Source: Zerene cesonia (Eukaryota; Arthropoda; Insecta; Lepidoptera; Pieridae). Taken from it: a stretch of DNA of 64,000 nt. The position numbers and the translations under genes were made by a program. Positions 24,141 to 35,190 of this stretch are shown piece after piece. The notes under the pieces are model-generated. The model saw only the letters and a program-made list of their open reading frames with translations. It searched no databases and was not told where the DNA came from. Where the stretch lies: assembly GCF_012273895.1 (NCBI RefSeq), contig NC_052120.1:1116001-1180000 (forward strand). Reading direction: 5' to 3'. Position 1 is the first letter of the stretch, and every line of letters begins with the position of its first letter.

Positions 24141-24165
24141 CAATCAAACAAACCTTTTCTGTTTA

Positions 24166-24357
24166 TCACACTAATATTATAAATGTGAAAGTTTTTTGTG
24201 TTGATATTTGATTGTCAATCACGCTGAAACTACTTAATGGATTTTGATGAAATTTAGTAAGTAAAAGTATACAGACAGGGTATGAGTTGACTTTAATGCT
24301 CCCTTGGGATAAAACAGGAATGCTGATATCCAGGCGGAGCCGGGACGAGCGTCTAGT
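24166..24357 (+). mobile_element. Helitron-like element family J
   Basis: Starts TCACACTAATATTATAAATG and ends GGCGGAGCCGGGACGAGCGT then CTAGT. It shares ACTAATATTATAAA with families A and B, but the interior and 3' end differ. Confidence 0.7.
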
Positions 24358-24892
24358 AATATATATTTTATAACGTTTGAACTACTGCCTTAGCATAGTG
24401 TCTGTGAAACCTGCAAGCCTATATGGTAATTCACCAAATATCCTGTGAATAATCGAAGATTGTTTTTGTATTGGCATACAGATTAAAGATAGATCGAATA
24501 ATATACATTAATCGAAGACTAATGCTAATCCTAGTACATACATTATTAATATCGGGCGCTAATGAACTATTACATGATACCCCAAAGACAACTTACGTAA
24601 TATTATACGAAACACTTTATTAAATCAGATGATTCGTCGAGCAAGTGGAATAAACACGGAGAAAATAAGCTGTGTTGGCTTCACGCCAGCTTTGGCTAAA
24701 AGAAAAATGTATATAACCGCGATAAAGGTAAAAATGTAGGCAGTCCTTGAAGCTAAGCTGGACTGAAATATTTATGCTACATAGTTTATATTCTATTATC
24801 TGGCGGCGTTTTTAGATAAGGTTTTTTTTTACTGGATTTGAAAGGAGTAATTCCACACACGTGGATGTTATTGCAAATTCGTTTTATACAAT
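24358..24892. other. AT-rich non-coding stretch
   Basis: No gene or recognisable repeat. Confidence 0.5.
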
Positions 24893-25109
24893 ACTAGCTG
24901 CGCCCCGCGGTTTCACCTGCCTAGGTCCGTATCCCGTAGGAATATCGGGATAAAAAGTTGCCTATTTGTTATTCCAGTTGTTCAGCTGTCTACGTACCAA
25001 ATTTCATTGCAACCGGTTCAGCAGTTTTTGCGTGAAACAGCAACAAACACACACACATCCTTACAAACTTTCGCATTTAGAATATACGTTTATAATATTA
25101 GTAGTAGGA
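24893..25109 (-). mobile_element. Helitron family A, full length
   Basis: Both ends present, from ACTAGCTGCGCCCCGCGG to the 5' end, which shows a partial duplication (AGTAGTAGGA on the plus strand). About 12 extra bases (AATATACGTT) lie near the 5' end. Confidence 0.85.
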
Positions 25110-25723
25110 TTATTATCTTAGAAGTCTCCAACCAGTTACAACTTGGGAAGTATTTTAATGGAATATATATTATATTATGTCTATCAATACATATATCGAT
25201 CTAAAAAGCTACACACGTACATTCATCTACAGGCCAAAGAGAGAATTGAAACTGCAATTTAATTCTTCCGTCCTGTATAACTCGAAAACTGAATACTCAA
25301 ACCTTACCACTAGATAAAAAAAAATGTAATAATAATGAAATTGTGTAACTCTTCTCTGTTGTAACACAGTCTGTGGACTAGCACAGAGGGAAGTCTTATA
25401 GTTTACTTTTCTATGCGATGTATAATATTATGACATTTTATCTGAAATGGATGTACAATTGTAAATTGTAAAATTTGTATAATTTGTAATTATAATTTTG
25501 TGTAATGGTGAAAGGACGCATTTCAACTTGTTTCCCAATGATCCCGCCTAAGAATGAAATTTTCTTTCAATTTTTCGGTTCCATGTGCGTAAAAGGCACC
25601 CAACGGCTTCTTTTAAGACAATTAACAAACATCTCAATCAACAAATAAACATTATTTCAATGATTACGAATATTATTGACATAATTTGCTGCGTACTCAC
25701 TGGTTATCTATTTGTCTATTTTT
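25110..25723. other. AT-rich non-coding stretch
   Basis: No gene or recognisable repeat. Confidence 0.5.
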
Positions 25724-25735
25724 AAGTTAAACCAG

Positions 25736-26032
25736 TGGTGGCTCAGTGGTGAGAACCTCGGACTTCAAAATCGATAAGTCGAGGTTCGAGACCGGGCGAG
25801 CGTGCAGGAAATAAATTGATTTTTCAATTTATCTGAACATGTGGATTACATCACCACTGCTAAAAACGGTGAAGGAAAACATCGCGAGGAGACCGGCATG
25901 TGCAAGAATCAAAAGTTCGACGACATGTGACATCTGCCAACCCGCACTTGGCCAGCGTCGTGGATTATGGCCTAAACCCTTATAGGAGGCCTGTGTCCCA
26001 GTAGTGGGAACATATATGGGCTGATGATGATG
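25736..26032 (+). mobile_element. tRNA-derived SINE family C, full length
   Basis: A pol III promoter is visible: A box TGGCTCAGTGGTGAG (25739-25753) and B box GGTTCGAGACC (25783-25793). The body follows, with TTGATTTTTCAATTTATCTG and AAGTTCGACGACATGTGACA, then a LINE-like 3' end (AGTAGTGGGAACATATATGG) and a TGATGATGATGA tail. TSDs of 12 bases, AAGTTAAACCAG (25724-25735) and AAGTTTAACCAG (26033-26044), differ at one base, so this is a fairly young, LINE-mobilised insertion. Confidence 0.9.
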
Positions 26033-26044
26033 AAGTTTAACCAG

Positions 26045-26541
26045 AATAAACAAACACACAATCACGTTGATCATTCGAGTATAAAAAGTGTAATGTCCAA
26101 TTAAAAAATTAGATACCTTAAAACAAAAGCCCTCGAGTGTAGCGCTTGCTTTTAGAGTTTTTCAGTGGATGAAAATTAAACCCTTCTCTAGCTCGAACTA
26201 GTCTGTAGCATGTTTTTAGATTGTGTTAAATGGTAGAAGCGACAGCGATCTATTCATTATTTTCTTAGTAGATATGGGTATGTAGATTTTAATTTGTATT
26301 TAATAAGAAATCATATTAATTGCTATGTAACAATGATCTTATCATGTAAGTACATTAGTAAGTCGTGAAGATATAACATTCGTCTCACTTATTTGTCTTA
26401 ATTGAAATTTAAGACGTGTATTCGCTACATAACATAATATGAATCAAACAAAACATTGTATATACAATGTCTGTCACTGACACAATAGTTTTAAAGAAAA
26501 TTTCTAGCAAGGTATATACATAACACGTGCACATTTTCTAG
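26045..26541. other. AT-rich non-coding stretch
   Basis: No gene. A perfect 18-base palindrome, ACATTGTATATACAATGT, lies at 26453-26470. Confidence 0.5.
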
Positions 26542-26706
26542 TCCTACTAATATTATAAATGCGAAAGTTTCTAAGGATGTGTGTGTGTTTGTTGTTTTTT
26601 TACGCAGTAACTACTGAACCGATTGCAATGGAATTTGGTACGTAGACAGCTGGACAACTGCAATAAATACGGACTGACGCGGGTAAAACCGCGGGGTGCA
26701 GCTAGT
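26542..26706 (+). mobile_element. Helitron family A, internally deleted
   Basis: TCCTACTAATATTATAAATG to GGGGTGCAGCTAGT. About 30 bases between CAACTGCAATAA and ATACGGACTG are missing. The base just before the 5' TC belongs to a CTAG, so it may sit at the end of an older element. Confidence 0.85.
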
Positions 26707-27067
26707 TTTTCCCATAAATCTTAATATTTCTGTTATTGTTTTTTTCTCATACCGCAGGCGATAAGACCGCCATTTGTACCGGTGTATTGTGTATCTTGAA
26801 TGTATATTTCGATGTTTTACTTGTCTACTTGTTAATACATGCGTAAAATAGTGTTGTGTGTGTGTCTCTCTGTGCCTGTGTGTGTATGTGTGTGTGAAAA
26901 TCTTATAACTTGTACCAACGCCGGTCTTTTTATGAACAATCTCTCTTCACAACAGTCTGTTACAACTACATACGCGAATTTCAAGGCACTTTTTACTGAA
27001 CAAGTCGTTTTGGAATTCACAGTATCTTTACATACTAGCCGTTTACCCGGTGTGACTCGTAATGGAT
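26707..27067. other. Non-coding stretch with GT-rich tract
   Basis: A TGTGTG-rich simple tract lies at 26852-26897. No gene; the frames across it are low-complexity. Confidence 0.5.
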
Positions 27068-27075
27068 ATTAATAA

Positions 27076-27412
27076 ATCATCATCAGCCCATACACGTTCC
27101 CACTGCTGGGACACAGGCCTCCTATGAGGGTTCAGGCCATAATCCACGACGCTGGCCAAGTGCGGGTTGGCAGATGTCACATGTCGTCGAACTTTTGATT
27201 CTTGGACATGCCGGTTACCTCACGATGTTTTCCTTCACCGTTTTAAAAAAAGCTTTGGTGGCTCAGTGGTGAGAACCGCGGACTTTAAAAATCGATAAGT
27301 CGGGGTTCGAGACCGGGCGAGCGTGCAGGAAATAAATTGATTTTTCAATTTATCTGCACATGTGGATAACATCACCACTACCTAAAACGGTGAAGGAAAA
27401 CATTGTGAGGAA
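27076..27412 (-). mobile_element. SINE family C with inverted 5' segment (twin-priming type)
   Basis: The 3' half, tail included (27076 to about 27250), reads in minus sense. The 5' half, with A and B boxes (about 27254-27412), reads in plus sense. The whole is flanked by the direct repeat ATTAATAA (27068-27075 and 27413-27420). Read on the minus strand the order is TSD, antisense 5' segment ending at the RNA 5' end, sense 3' segment, tail, TSD, as twin priming predicts. A short stretch including ACGGTGAAGGAAAACAT is present in both halves. Confidence 0.8.
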
Positions 27413-27420
27413 ATTAATAA

Positions 27421-28635
27421 GTACAGCCCACCATTTACGAATAAAGTAGCTTTTCTTTCGTGATTTTGAAAATCGGTTCAGTAGTTCAATAGAAAAACGT
27501 ACTATTTAATTCAATTGGTATTTATATTAACAAAGTCTATGAAGGGCTTTATAGATAGATATATATTTATATTAGAGTTCTATCTTATTATACTTCGATA
27601 AAGTTGTCAATAAGGTATTAACAACATTAAAGTTAACCAATACCAACGGAGACCGGATGAATTTATTATTTGGCGGTAAACGCTAAAACTATGTTATGAG
27701 GATTCAAAAGTGCATCTAGAAATAGTATCATTGGATTAATTAATATTTAAATTTGAGTTTTGTATTTGAGGACAATGGCTGATTTCAATTTCAAATATAA
27801 TAGAATCTGATTTTAACAAACTTAGGCAGAAATAACAAGTGAAACAATAAACAAATAAGGCATCGTTTGTACAAGTCGTGGTCTTATTATAAACAGCAAT
27901 CTCTGCCAGACAACCTGGTAGGAAAGGAAATGTACGAAGTTCTGGGATAGTGCAAAAAATGACTACAAAACAATGTTTTATAAAATCCTTTAGATTTATT
28001 GGAGACTATATCTACTAAACTAGAGATATATACATATCAAGTTAAATAATTTGAAACTAAAGCGGTCATATTCCAACAGCTATTTCAGATTCGGACCGAA
28101 CAAGTTGTTATATTAGTGAAAGCATAAACCATCATAATTAGCGTGGCGTGCTCCAGAACCAATTCCACAAACATGCTTCCTTAATGTTATGAAACGAAAC
28201 GAGAACATCAAATTTGAACCATTAATGTTAACATTAGTAGTGCAATATTTTCAACACAGTTGCATGCCAGCCGCCGTCACACCGAGTTGTAACGACCACT
28301 CAGATTTCAATTACACGTAATTGTGGTTAGGGCTGTTATAACGGGATTGCAATTTTGTTGGCGCTGAACGTGGATTGCGTTTGTTTTTTGCCGTGTAATA
28401 GACGGCCGTAATGGTCGAATTTCACGGGTTTTTGCGTTATACAAATATGGACATTGTTTACGATTTGCGGGGCTGATTAAACATTTCGTTTTGGAGGTAT
28501 TGCGCTGTTTGTTTGTGAATTGTTTGATTAATACAACATGGGTTGGCGCCACTTAGTACTTGGAACTAATTAAAGGTTTATCACAATGTAAATAACGGTT
28601 TAGCGCGAATGATTGGTGTGAATTGATGTTTTTAC
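27421..28635. other. AT-rich non-coding stretch
   Basis: No gene or full repeat recognised. Confidence 0.5.
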
Positions 28636-28800
28636 ATGCTTTTTATTAGCTTCACCTGTATGTTTGTATGTTTGTTTGTAACCAACTTCTTTGGGCGCGA
28701 TTTTGACCCACTTTAAACGGCCAGATTTCGTTCAAACTTTGTAGATTTATTGAGGACCGATGACAATACACTAATTTGATAAAATTATTCCATTTTTCAA
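28636..28800 (+). repeat. Interspersed repeat family P, copy 1
   Basis: TGCTTTTTATTAGCTTCACC, CTGTATGTTTGTATGTTTG, GCGATTTTGACCCACTTTAA and the GATGACAATACACTAATTTG block. Shares its order with 54035-54185. Confidence 0.5.
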
Positions 28801-29202
28801 TTTGCAAAATATGATAAAAGCGTGTTTTTTTAAACTATTATTTAATATGTTATTTCTTAGTAGCGTAAGCCTTCGCCTAGTAAGATTTACCGACAGGAGC
28901 GAGTTGACAGGGGTTGTGGTGGGATTTACCATATAGGTACCTATCAGTATGAGTGGCTTTCCAATATACTGTGTGATTAAAAACATCCAAAATTCAACAG
29001 AGAAGATGGTTTACAGCTTTCCAACATCTGGGATCCTGTTATCAAGAATTTAAAACCCCATGTCAGACATACCAAAAGACCAGAGACCACTATCAGCCAA
29101 TACTGCCAACATCCAGAAAAATATTCCACATAACAACTGCGAAGAAATGTTTGGAGGTAGTTCACAAACAACAATTTTTGTATGACCTTCAAGATATATA
29201 AC
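28801..29202. other. AT-rich non-coding stretch
   Basis: No gene or recognisable repeat. Confidence 0.45.
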
Positions 29203-29348
29203 ATCTCAGTCTCCCCGTGACCACGCTCGCTGTAAAGTGTTCGAAACGTCGGGTTAATAATATAATGAATAAATCGCGTTTAAAATACGGTAAAAAGTTT
29301 TTAATTTCTAAATGTATATCACTCGCGTAAAATCAAACACAAGAAAGT
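29203..29348 (+). repeat. Repeat family F, one-armed copy
   Basis: Core GTGACCACGCTCGCTGTAAA, CGTCGGGTTAATAATATAAT and the right arm through AAATCAAACACAAGAAAG, collinear with 9721-9860. The left arm is absent. Confidence 0.7.
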
Positions 29349-30312
29349 ACTAAAACCATAAATTGTTTGACGCGGCTTGTATTGGTGTAAGATTAAACTA
29401 AAGCAAAACCCATGCCGTTAATATTTATACGTCATTCTGATTATGAAGGAATTTTCAATACCACTTTAGAAGCTTCTGATTTTATCCCTTAAGTATCTAA
29501 CATTACCTTTACATTAAAACTAGTTCAAACCAGTGTTATTCAGTTTCATCCACTTCAAACTCGCAAACACACAATAACAAATCTTTTTAATTATAATATT
29601 AAGATAAACTGTAGACAGAGGCAATTTAAACCTCCGAACTATAGTATCAGAGAGAAGTTAACTGTCTTATCCCATTATTAGAAAGTCAATTCAGACGTAG
29701 ACTCGGCGGGTCCGCGTCAAAGAACGTTAAAAGCCTTTTAACAAAAGAAAAGCTCTCACTGTAGCAATTTATTACGTCCATTTTAGTTAGTTTCTTTGAG
29801 GACTAATTTGATTTTTTTCTTTTCAGGTAAGTTGAGATTAAAGTCGAACGGTTATTGTATCATTACGCGAGGATTACTTACGAGGACTAATGACTCTTAA
29901 TCATATGGGTATGTCATATGAATATTTATTTAAAAACATAATGATTGTGTATAATGCAGTACATTTGGGTGCTCACTGGACGTTTTACAGACACTTGGCT
30001 TCGACACAATTATCTAAATATGATCACCCAAAGCACCCACACTAGGCTAGACTGTAAGTCGCGGGTGAATTATAACTAGCTTCTGTAGCCCATTCACTTT
30101 AGCGACTCGACGGAAGACAGTGAGGTTGTAAGAATTTATATTAAGAATTTAGAATTTGGTCTATAAGTATCCGATATAACCCACGGCTCCTTTCCTTCGA
30201 ACTGTGTCTATCTGTGTAAGATTTCCTCTCAAAAAAAAGGCTAGCCTGTATCGTGAGCACTGAAACGAATTATACAAAAATTTTTATCTTGATACAATAA
30301 GGTTTATATAAA
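29349..30312. other. AT-rich non-coding stretch
   Basis: No gene or recognisable repeat. Confidence 0.5.
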
Positions 30313-30513
30313 ACTAGTTGCGCCTCGCGGTTTCACCCGCGTAAGTCTACATCCAGTAGGAATATCGAAATAAAAAGTGGCCTATATGTTATTCCAGTTG
30401 TCCAGCTGTCTACGTACCAAATTTCATTGCAATCGGTTTAGTAGTTTTTGCGTGAAAGAGCAACAAAAACACACATATCCTTACAAACTTTCGCATTTAT
30501 AATATTAGTAGGA
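30313..30513 (-). mobile_element. Helitron family A, full length
   Basis: Both ends kept, with the 3' hairpin CGCGG/CCGCG and ACTAG end. Slightly diverged at CATCCAGTAGGAATATCG. Confidence 0.85.
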
Positions 30514-31193
30514 TCTATGTTTAATCAATAAAAACTTATTCCAAGTATGATTGCGAATAATTGTATTATAATTATCATAGCGATAGTAAATATAAATGTG
30601 TCTAAAATAGATTTTTAGGATTAGTAAACATTTCCATACATTTAATCAAGATACATTAACTCACACGTACTTCTACATACATTTATATTTATGTAGAATT
30701 ATATGTTATATTATGTTATTATTATACATTTTCCTAGCCCAGCGAACTAAAACAGTTTTCAATTCACAATCGCAGAATTCTCTTTAACACGGTAATATTA
30801 ATCAAAAATTTGCCACGCCTGATATGCTCCAAGTTTCAGCCGCCTAAGTTTTTCCCGAACTTTCCATTCCACAGAGTATATTTACCCGAAGCGGTCTACG
30901 AAATTATTTAAACTTAAAACCATTGCGAACTTTCGGCGTGGGCTATTAAAAACGCGGTTCTTTATGATTTTCATATATTTATTTGTGGTTAAAGAAAATT
31001 TTTGAAAGGGATAGTAATTGAAATGAATTTGAACGATTGTTTCTATATTGTAGATACAATTTTGTTAAATTCGTTATATTCCGTATTCAATGTATTTGTT
31101 GAATTAATTAAATAAACAATACATTATGAATAACAGTGAAAAATTTAACATTGAAGTTTAATACCTTTTAAATTATGTATGATACAATATCAT

Positions 31194-31252
31194 CATAATC
31201 ATCATCATCATCGGCCCATATATGTTTCCACTGCTTTGAAATAGGCCTCATG
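31194..31252 (-). mobile_element. SINE family C, 3' end fragment
   Basis: ATCATCATCATCATC tail, then GGCCCATATATGTTTCCACT and the next ~20 bases of the 3' end. Strongly 5' truncated, as is usual for retroposons. Confidence 0.6.
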
Positions 31253-31870
31253 TAAAAAATCAATGCATATTCAGTATGTAATCTTAATAATACGGAATAT
31301 AAATACCTACTGATTGATATACTGCAATAAATATATAATAATATTAATATTTCTTATTAAATTTATTAAATAAATTAATTATGAAGTGCTGTTGATATTT
31401 CATAGTAGACTTTACGACATGCAGTTTACGTTATATTTTTTTAAATTTTTAACTATCGTAAGCTCCTACTGCCTAATGATGGTTTGATTAACAGTAATGT
31501 ATTTAATAGTCAAGGATTGGGTGGGTCGCACAAAATCGCTATTCGCTACCGTTTATGAAACCGCTTTTTCTATAGCTCCCACCCAAGTGCTAATCAGTCT
31601 ACGGGCGACGGACAAAACTTAAGTTTACTTTATCGAAGTTAGGGAAACACTCAATTTGCATATTTATTTGGTCTACTTAATTCGTATATTTAGTAAACGG
31701 CATTAGTTGTTTCCAAAGCCTAGATTTTAACTAGTCATTTAGTAAATGGCATTAGTAGTTTGATTCAATTTATTTCTGGATATTTTTTGCGATGGTTCGA
31801 TCTCTTAATGCCAATATCTATCTCCAAGGGTAACCATAAATAAGGAACTTCGTTTCAAAAATTTACATAA
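31253..31870. other. AT-rich non-coding stretch
   Basis: No gene or recognisable repeat. Confidence 0.5.
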
Positions 31871-32098
31871 ACTAGCTGCGCCCTGCGGTTTCACCCGCGT
31901 AAGTCCGTATCCCGTAGGAATTTCAGGATATAAAGTTGCCTATATGTTTATATTGTTGTTTTTATGCAAATAAAGATTTTATTTATTATTTATTCTAGTT
32001 GTCTGTCTACGTACCAAATTTCATTGCAATCGGTTCAGTAATTTTTGCGTGAAAGAGCAACAAACACACACACATCCTCACTAACTTTCGCATTTATA
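31871..32098 (-). mobile_element. Helitron family A with a nested insert
   Basis: Collinear with family A but interrupted at 31947-31996 by a short block with TGCAAATAAAGATTTTATTT and AT-rich repeats, resembling the 3' tail of a LINE. The 5' terminus has decayed. Confidence 0.75.
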
Positions 32099-32389
32099 AA
32101 CGATGCTATACACAACTATTATACGTAAACTCAACATGAAACAGTACGTAAGAATCAATCCATTTCATGCTATAAGTGCTTTTTATGGGCGTCGCATCCA
32201 CGTTTTATAATGATGGATGTAGGATGTCACACTGAAATATTTATGTGTCCCATAACGAAACAAGCGCGAGTGAAAAATATTCCATCCATTATGGGTGATG
32301 CGTCAATATGAAAATATATTGAACCGTAAGTGGGAAAAAGTTTATGGCCTCAAAAAACGACGGGCGACTGCCTGTGTTAACCTACAGGC

Positions 32390-32470
32390 TACAAGGACGT
32401 ATTTTTTTTAGTATAAGTTGTTTTTGTATTTTGTTGGCAGCACAATAAAGTGTATAAATAAATAAATAAA
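32390..32470 (+). repeat. LINE-type 3' tail fragment
   Basis: GGCAGCACAATAAAGTGTAT followed by AAATAAATAAAT, a polyadenylation-type AATAAA with a short A-rich repeat tail. No reverse transcriptase sequence nearby. Confidence 0.45.
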
Positions 32471-32883
32471 ATATTAAAGTTGGGTGTTTACGGTAAGGTA
32501 GCGTCAATTAGGTTCGATGCTGTCAATAGAGATGACAATATATGGTATCTAAGATAAATTAATTCTATTAAGTTGTGCACTTCTAAAATTTGACAAAAAC
32601 AAAACAGATATACCATAAGATGTAATAAAATATTAAACAACTGATTTGAGTTTCACTTATAGTTTTTTTTTTTAATTTCTCCTTATCACTTGTACATTAC
32701 AAGACATTAATTGAAATTAGATTATTTATTTAAGAAGGATTTTTTTATAAGCGGTTTTGAAACGTCGTAATAATTAAATTATTTTATAATAATGAAATAA
32801 CATATAATAAGAAGACAAAGAGAACAAATACCATAAGCATTTTATCTACTTACGAACCAGCTTACGAATCAATATAAAAATAT

Positions 32884-33196
32884 CATCATCATCATCATCA
32901 TCATCATCATATATGTTCCCACTGCTGTGACACAAGCCTCCTATGAGGGTTCAGGCGATAATCTACCACACTGGCCAAGTGCAGGTCGGCAGATGTCACA
33001 TGTCGTCGAACTTATGATTCGGACATGCCGGTTTCCTCACGATGTTTTCTTTCACCGTTTAATCAGTGGTGATGTTATTCACATGTGCAGATAAATTGAA
33101 AAATCAATTTATTTCCTGCACGCTCGCCCTGTCTCAAACCCCGACTTATCGATTTTGAAGTCCGAGGTTCTCACCACTGAGCCACCGCTGCTAATA
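32884..33196 (-). mobile_element. tRNA-derived SINE family C, full length
   Basis: Full element with a long (ATC)n tail on the plus-strand left. It is flanked by a perfect 13-base TSD, AATATAAAAATAT (32871-32883 and 33197-33209). The B box is changed at one base (GGTTTGAGACA). Confidence 0.92.
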
Positions 33197-33209
33197 AATA
33201 TAAAAATAT

Positions 33210-33569
33210 ATTCACTTAAAAATTAATTTTGCATAAGCAAAATGGCCGTTAAAAGTATTGCATGTGACATAAACAGGCTCCTATTAATTTGCCCGCAAAG
33301 AGTTTAATTGAATATCACGAGACACAAAAAGCTGAATTGAACTTAAAAATAAGCGATACACGTTGTATTTTTTATGAAACAGGCTTTTATATAATATTTA
33401 TACGGTCGAATGCTTTAACAAAGTTATGTGGTGGTGATGCCTTTTAGTTCGCTTTTGCGGTACTTCATTGGGCGTTTGTTTCGGAAATTATATAGAATTA
33501 TTGATGTGTTTATTTATTGAAAACATAATTTTTTAAGTTTCATTAAAAACTCTGTTATTCATATGTCTT
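33210..33569. other. AT-rich non-coding stretch
   Basis: No gene or recognisable repeat. Confidence 0.5.
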
Positions 33570-33771
33570 ACTAGCTGCTCCCCGCGGTTTCACCCGCGTA
33601 AGTCCGTATCCCGTAGATTCCTACGGGATAAAAAGTTGCCTATATGTTATTCCAGTTGTGCAGCTGTCTACGTACCAAATTTAATTGCAATCGGTTCAGT
33701 AGTTTTTGCGTGAAAGAGCAACAAACACACACACATTCTTACAAACTTTCGCATTTATAATATTAGTAGGA
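33570..33771 (-). mobile_element. Helitron family A, full length, with altered inner hairpin
   Basis: Both ends kept. Where other copies read ATCCCGTAGGAATATCGGGA (plus strand), this one has a perfect palindrome, ATCCCGTAG/CTACGGGAT, around ATTC (33608-33629). Confidence 0.9.
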
Positions 33772-33798
33772 TTTTTAATTTTCTTTTAAAACTTATGT

Positions 33799-33851
33799 TA
33801 TGTATATGTCTTACAGCATTCAAAGCATTAGAATGCTGAAGACATAACATA
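33799..33851. other. Hairpin resembling a small miRNA precursor
   Basis: Arms 33799-33821 and 33831-33851 pair over about 21 bp with two single-base bulges (33813 and 33804) around a nine-base loop (33822-33830). Pairing weakens beyond 33799. It lies 28 bases past a Helitron. Not matched to any named miRNA. Confidence 0.3.
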
Positions 33852-34139
33852 TTTATAACCTTAAAAAACTTATCTTGCATAGACTTGTTGAATTAAAAGA
33901 TAATTATTATAACTTCTCTATTAAATAATATAACATTTTTTTCTTTTAACGTTGTTTTTTCATAACAGTAATAATCCGATTTGTTTTTATTTAAATATGC
34001 TATTACAGACCACCTTTTACCGCGAAAACCTGTCCTTAGTATATTTAATTACATGCTGTAATAATAAACTAACAAAATATTATAGAAAAGAGATTTGATA
34101 ATAGATTTTGTCAATACTAACCATGTTAACAACCATCAT

Positions 34140-34206
34140 AAAATTGTAATTAGATATAAGTAAGGATATGGAATAAAGGCTTTATTTATTTATTTATTTA
34201 TTTATT
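34140..34206 (+). repeat. LINE-type 3' tail fragment
   Basis: GGATATGGAATAAAGGC followed by TTTATTTATTTATTTATTTA. Typical 3' end of an insect LINE. Confidence 0.45.
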
Positions 34207-34284
34207 AGAGACCAAGCATTTTTTTAAAGACACACGAAACATCCAACGCAGAACATAAAATGAAATCCCTACAAATATTATTAA

Positions 34285-34440
34285 AGCGAAAGTTACTAAG
34301 TCTGTTTCTATTTTCTTCATGCCTAAACCACTAATCTGTATTATATGAAATTAGGAACCAATTTCTGCTAGTACGTCCCCTAGATCTTTATTGTTTTGCT
34401 TTGACTACACGGGCAAAGCCACCTGCAGAAAGTTAGTATT
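34285..34440 (+). mobile_element. Old Helitron-like fragment
   Basis: AAAGCGAAAGTTACTAAGTC near the left and ACGGGCAAAGCCACCTGCAG at the right have the order of a worn Helitron. Ends not kept. Confidence 0.35.
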
Positions 34441-34992
34441 CTATATGATAAAGATCTTCCCTTAATTATTAGCATAATGAAGACATTATAAGCTTGAATT
34501 TACAAACCTTTTAATATAAGGCCGGGGCTGCCGTTGATAGACACAATTCTGGCGTCCTAATCAAATAGGGCGAGGGGGTGATTTTAAAATTAAGTGGATT
34601 AACATAAAGATATACAGTTCAATCTTTGTTGGCGTTTTGTTTGCTATGGTTCGGTTTTATTTTGAATTGAACTTTATCTACATTTGAAACTTATAAAATG
34701 TAGATATGTATGTATGTGATATGTGTTATAGATATGATACGAAGTATGTATGTAATATTGAAATATTTTATTTGTATAAACTACCCCGCCTCTTTTCGGA
34801 ATATAATATTTAGTATGTTTATAGAATTAAAATTTAGTTCAATATTAACTTTAAAGTTTACTCACATTCATGTTTTATTTATCGTGATTTATAAAATATA
34901 CCATTATCTAAAAAAAAAAAAACAAACATAGGTACTATGACTTTTTAAGTATTAAATTTCTGTAAGTTGTAATGTTGTAATTTTTTTAATAT
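34441..34992. other. AT-rich non-coding stretch
   Basis: No gene or recognisable repeat. Confidence 0.5.
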
Positions 34993-35190
34993 ACGCGATA
35001 AACTTTGCCACGTGGTTTCACTCGCGGATGGATCACAGACAAAAGCAAGTATATTATATAGTTCTAACGCGTATGAGTTATTCTGGTACATTAACTACAT
35101 AACTGAAAAATATCATCAAAATTCATTCTACGATTTTCGCGTGCAAGAGTAACAAATACGTTCTTTCAAAATTATGTGTTTATAATATTA
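34993..35190 (-). mobile_element. Degenerate Helitron-like element
   Basis: TTTGCCACGTGGTTTCACTC at left, CATCAAAATTCATTCTACG and TTCGCGTGCAAGAGTAACAA inside, TTATAATATTAGAGAT at right. Family A-like plan but much diverged. Confidence 0.5.

Noticed and set aside
25736..25800. A functional tRNA at the A and B boxes of SINE family C
   Set aside because: A and B boxes are fused to a SINE body and the same unit occurs many times with target duplications.
32883..32908. A stand-alone (ATC)n microsatellite
   Set aside because: It is the tail of a SINE family C copy.
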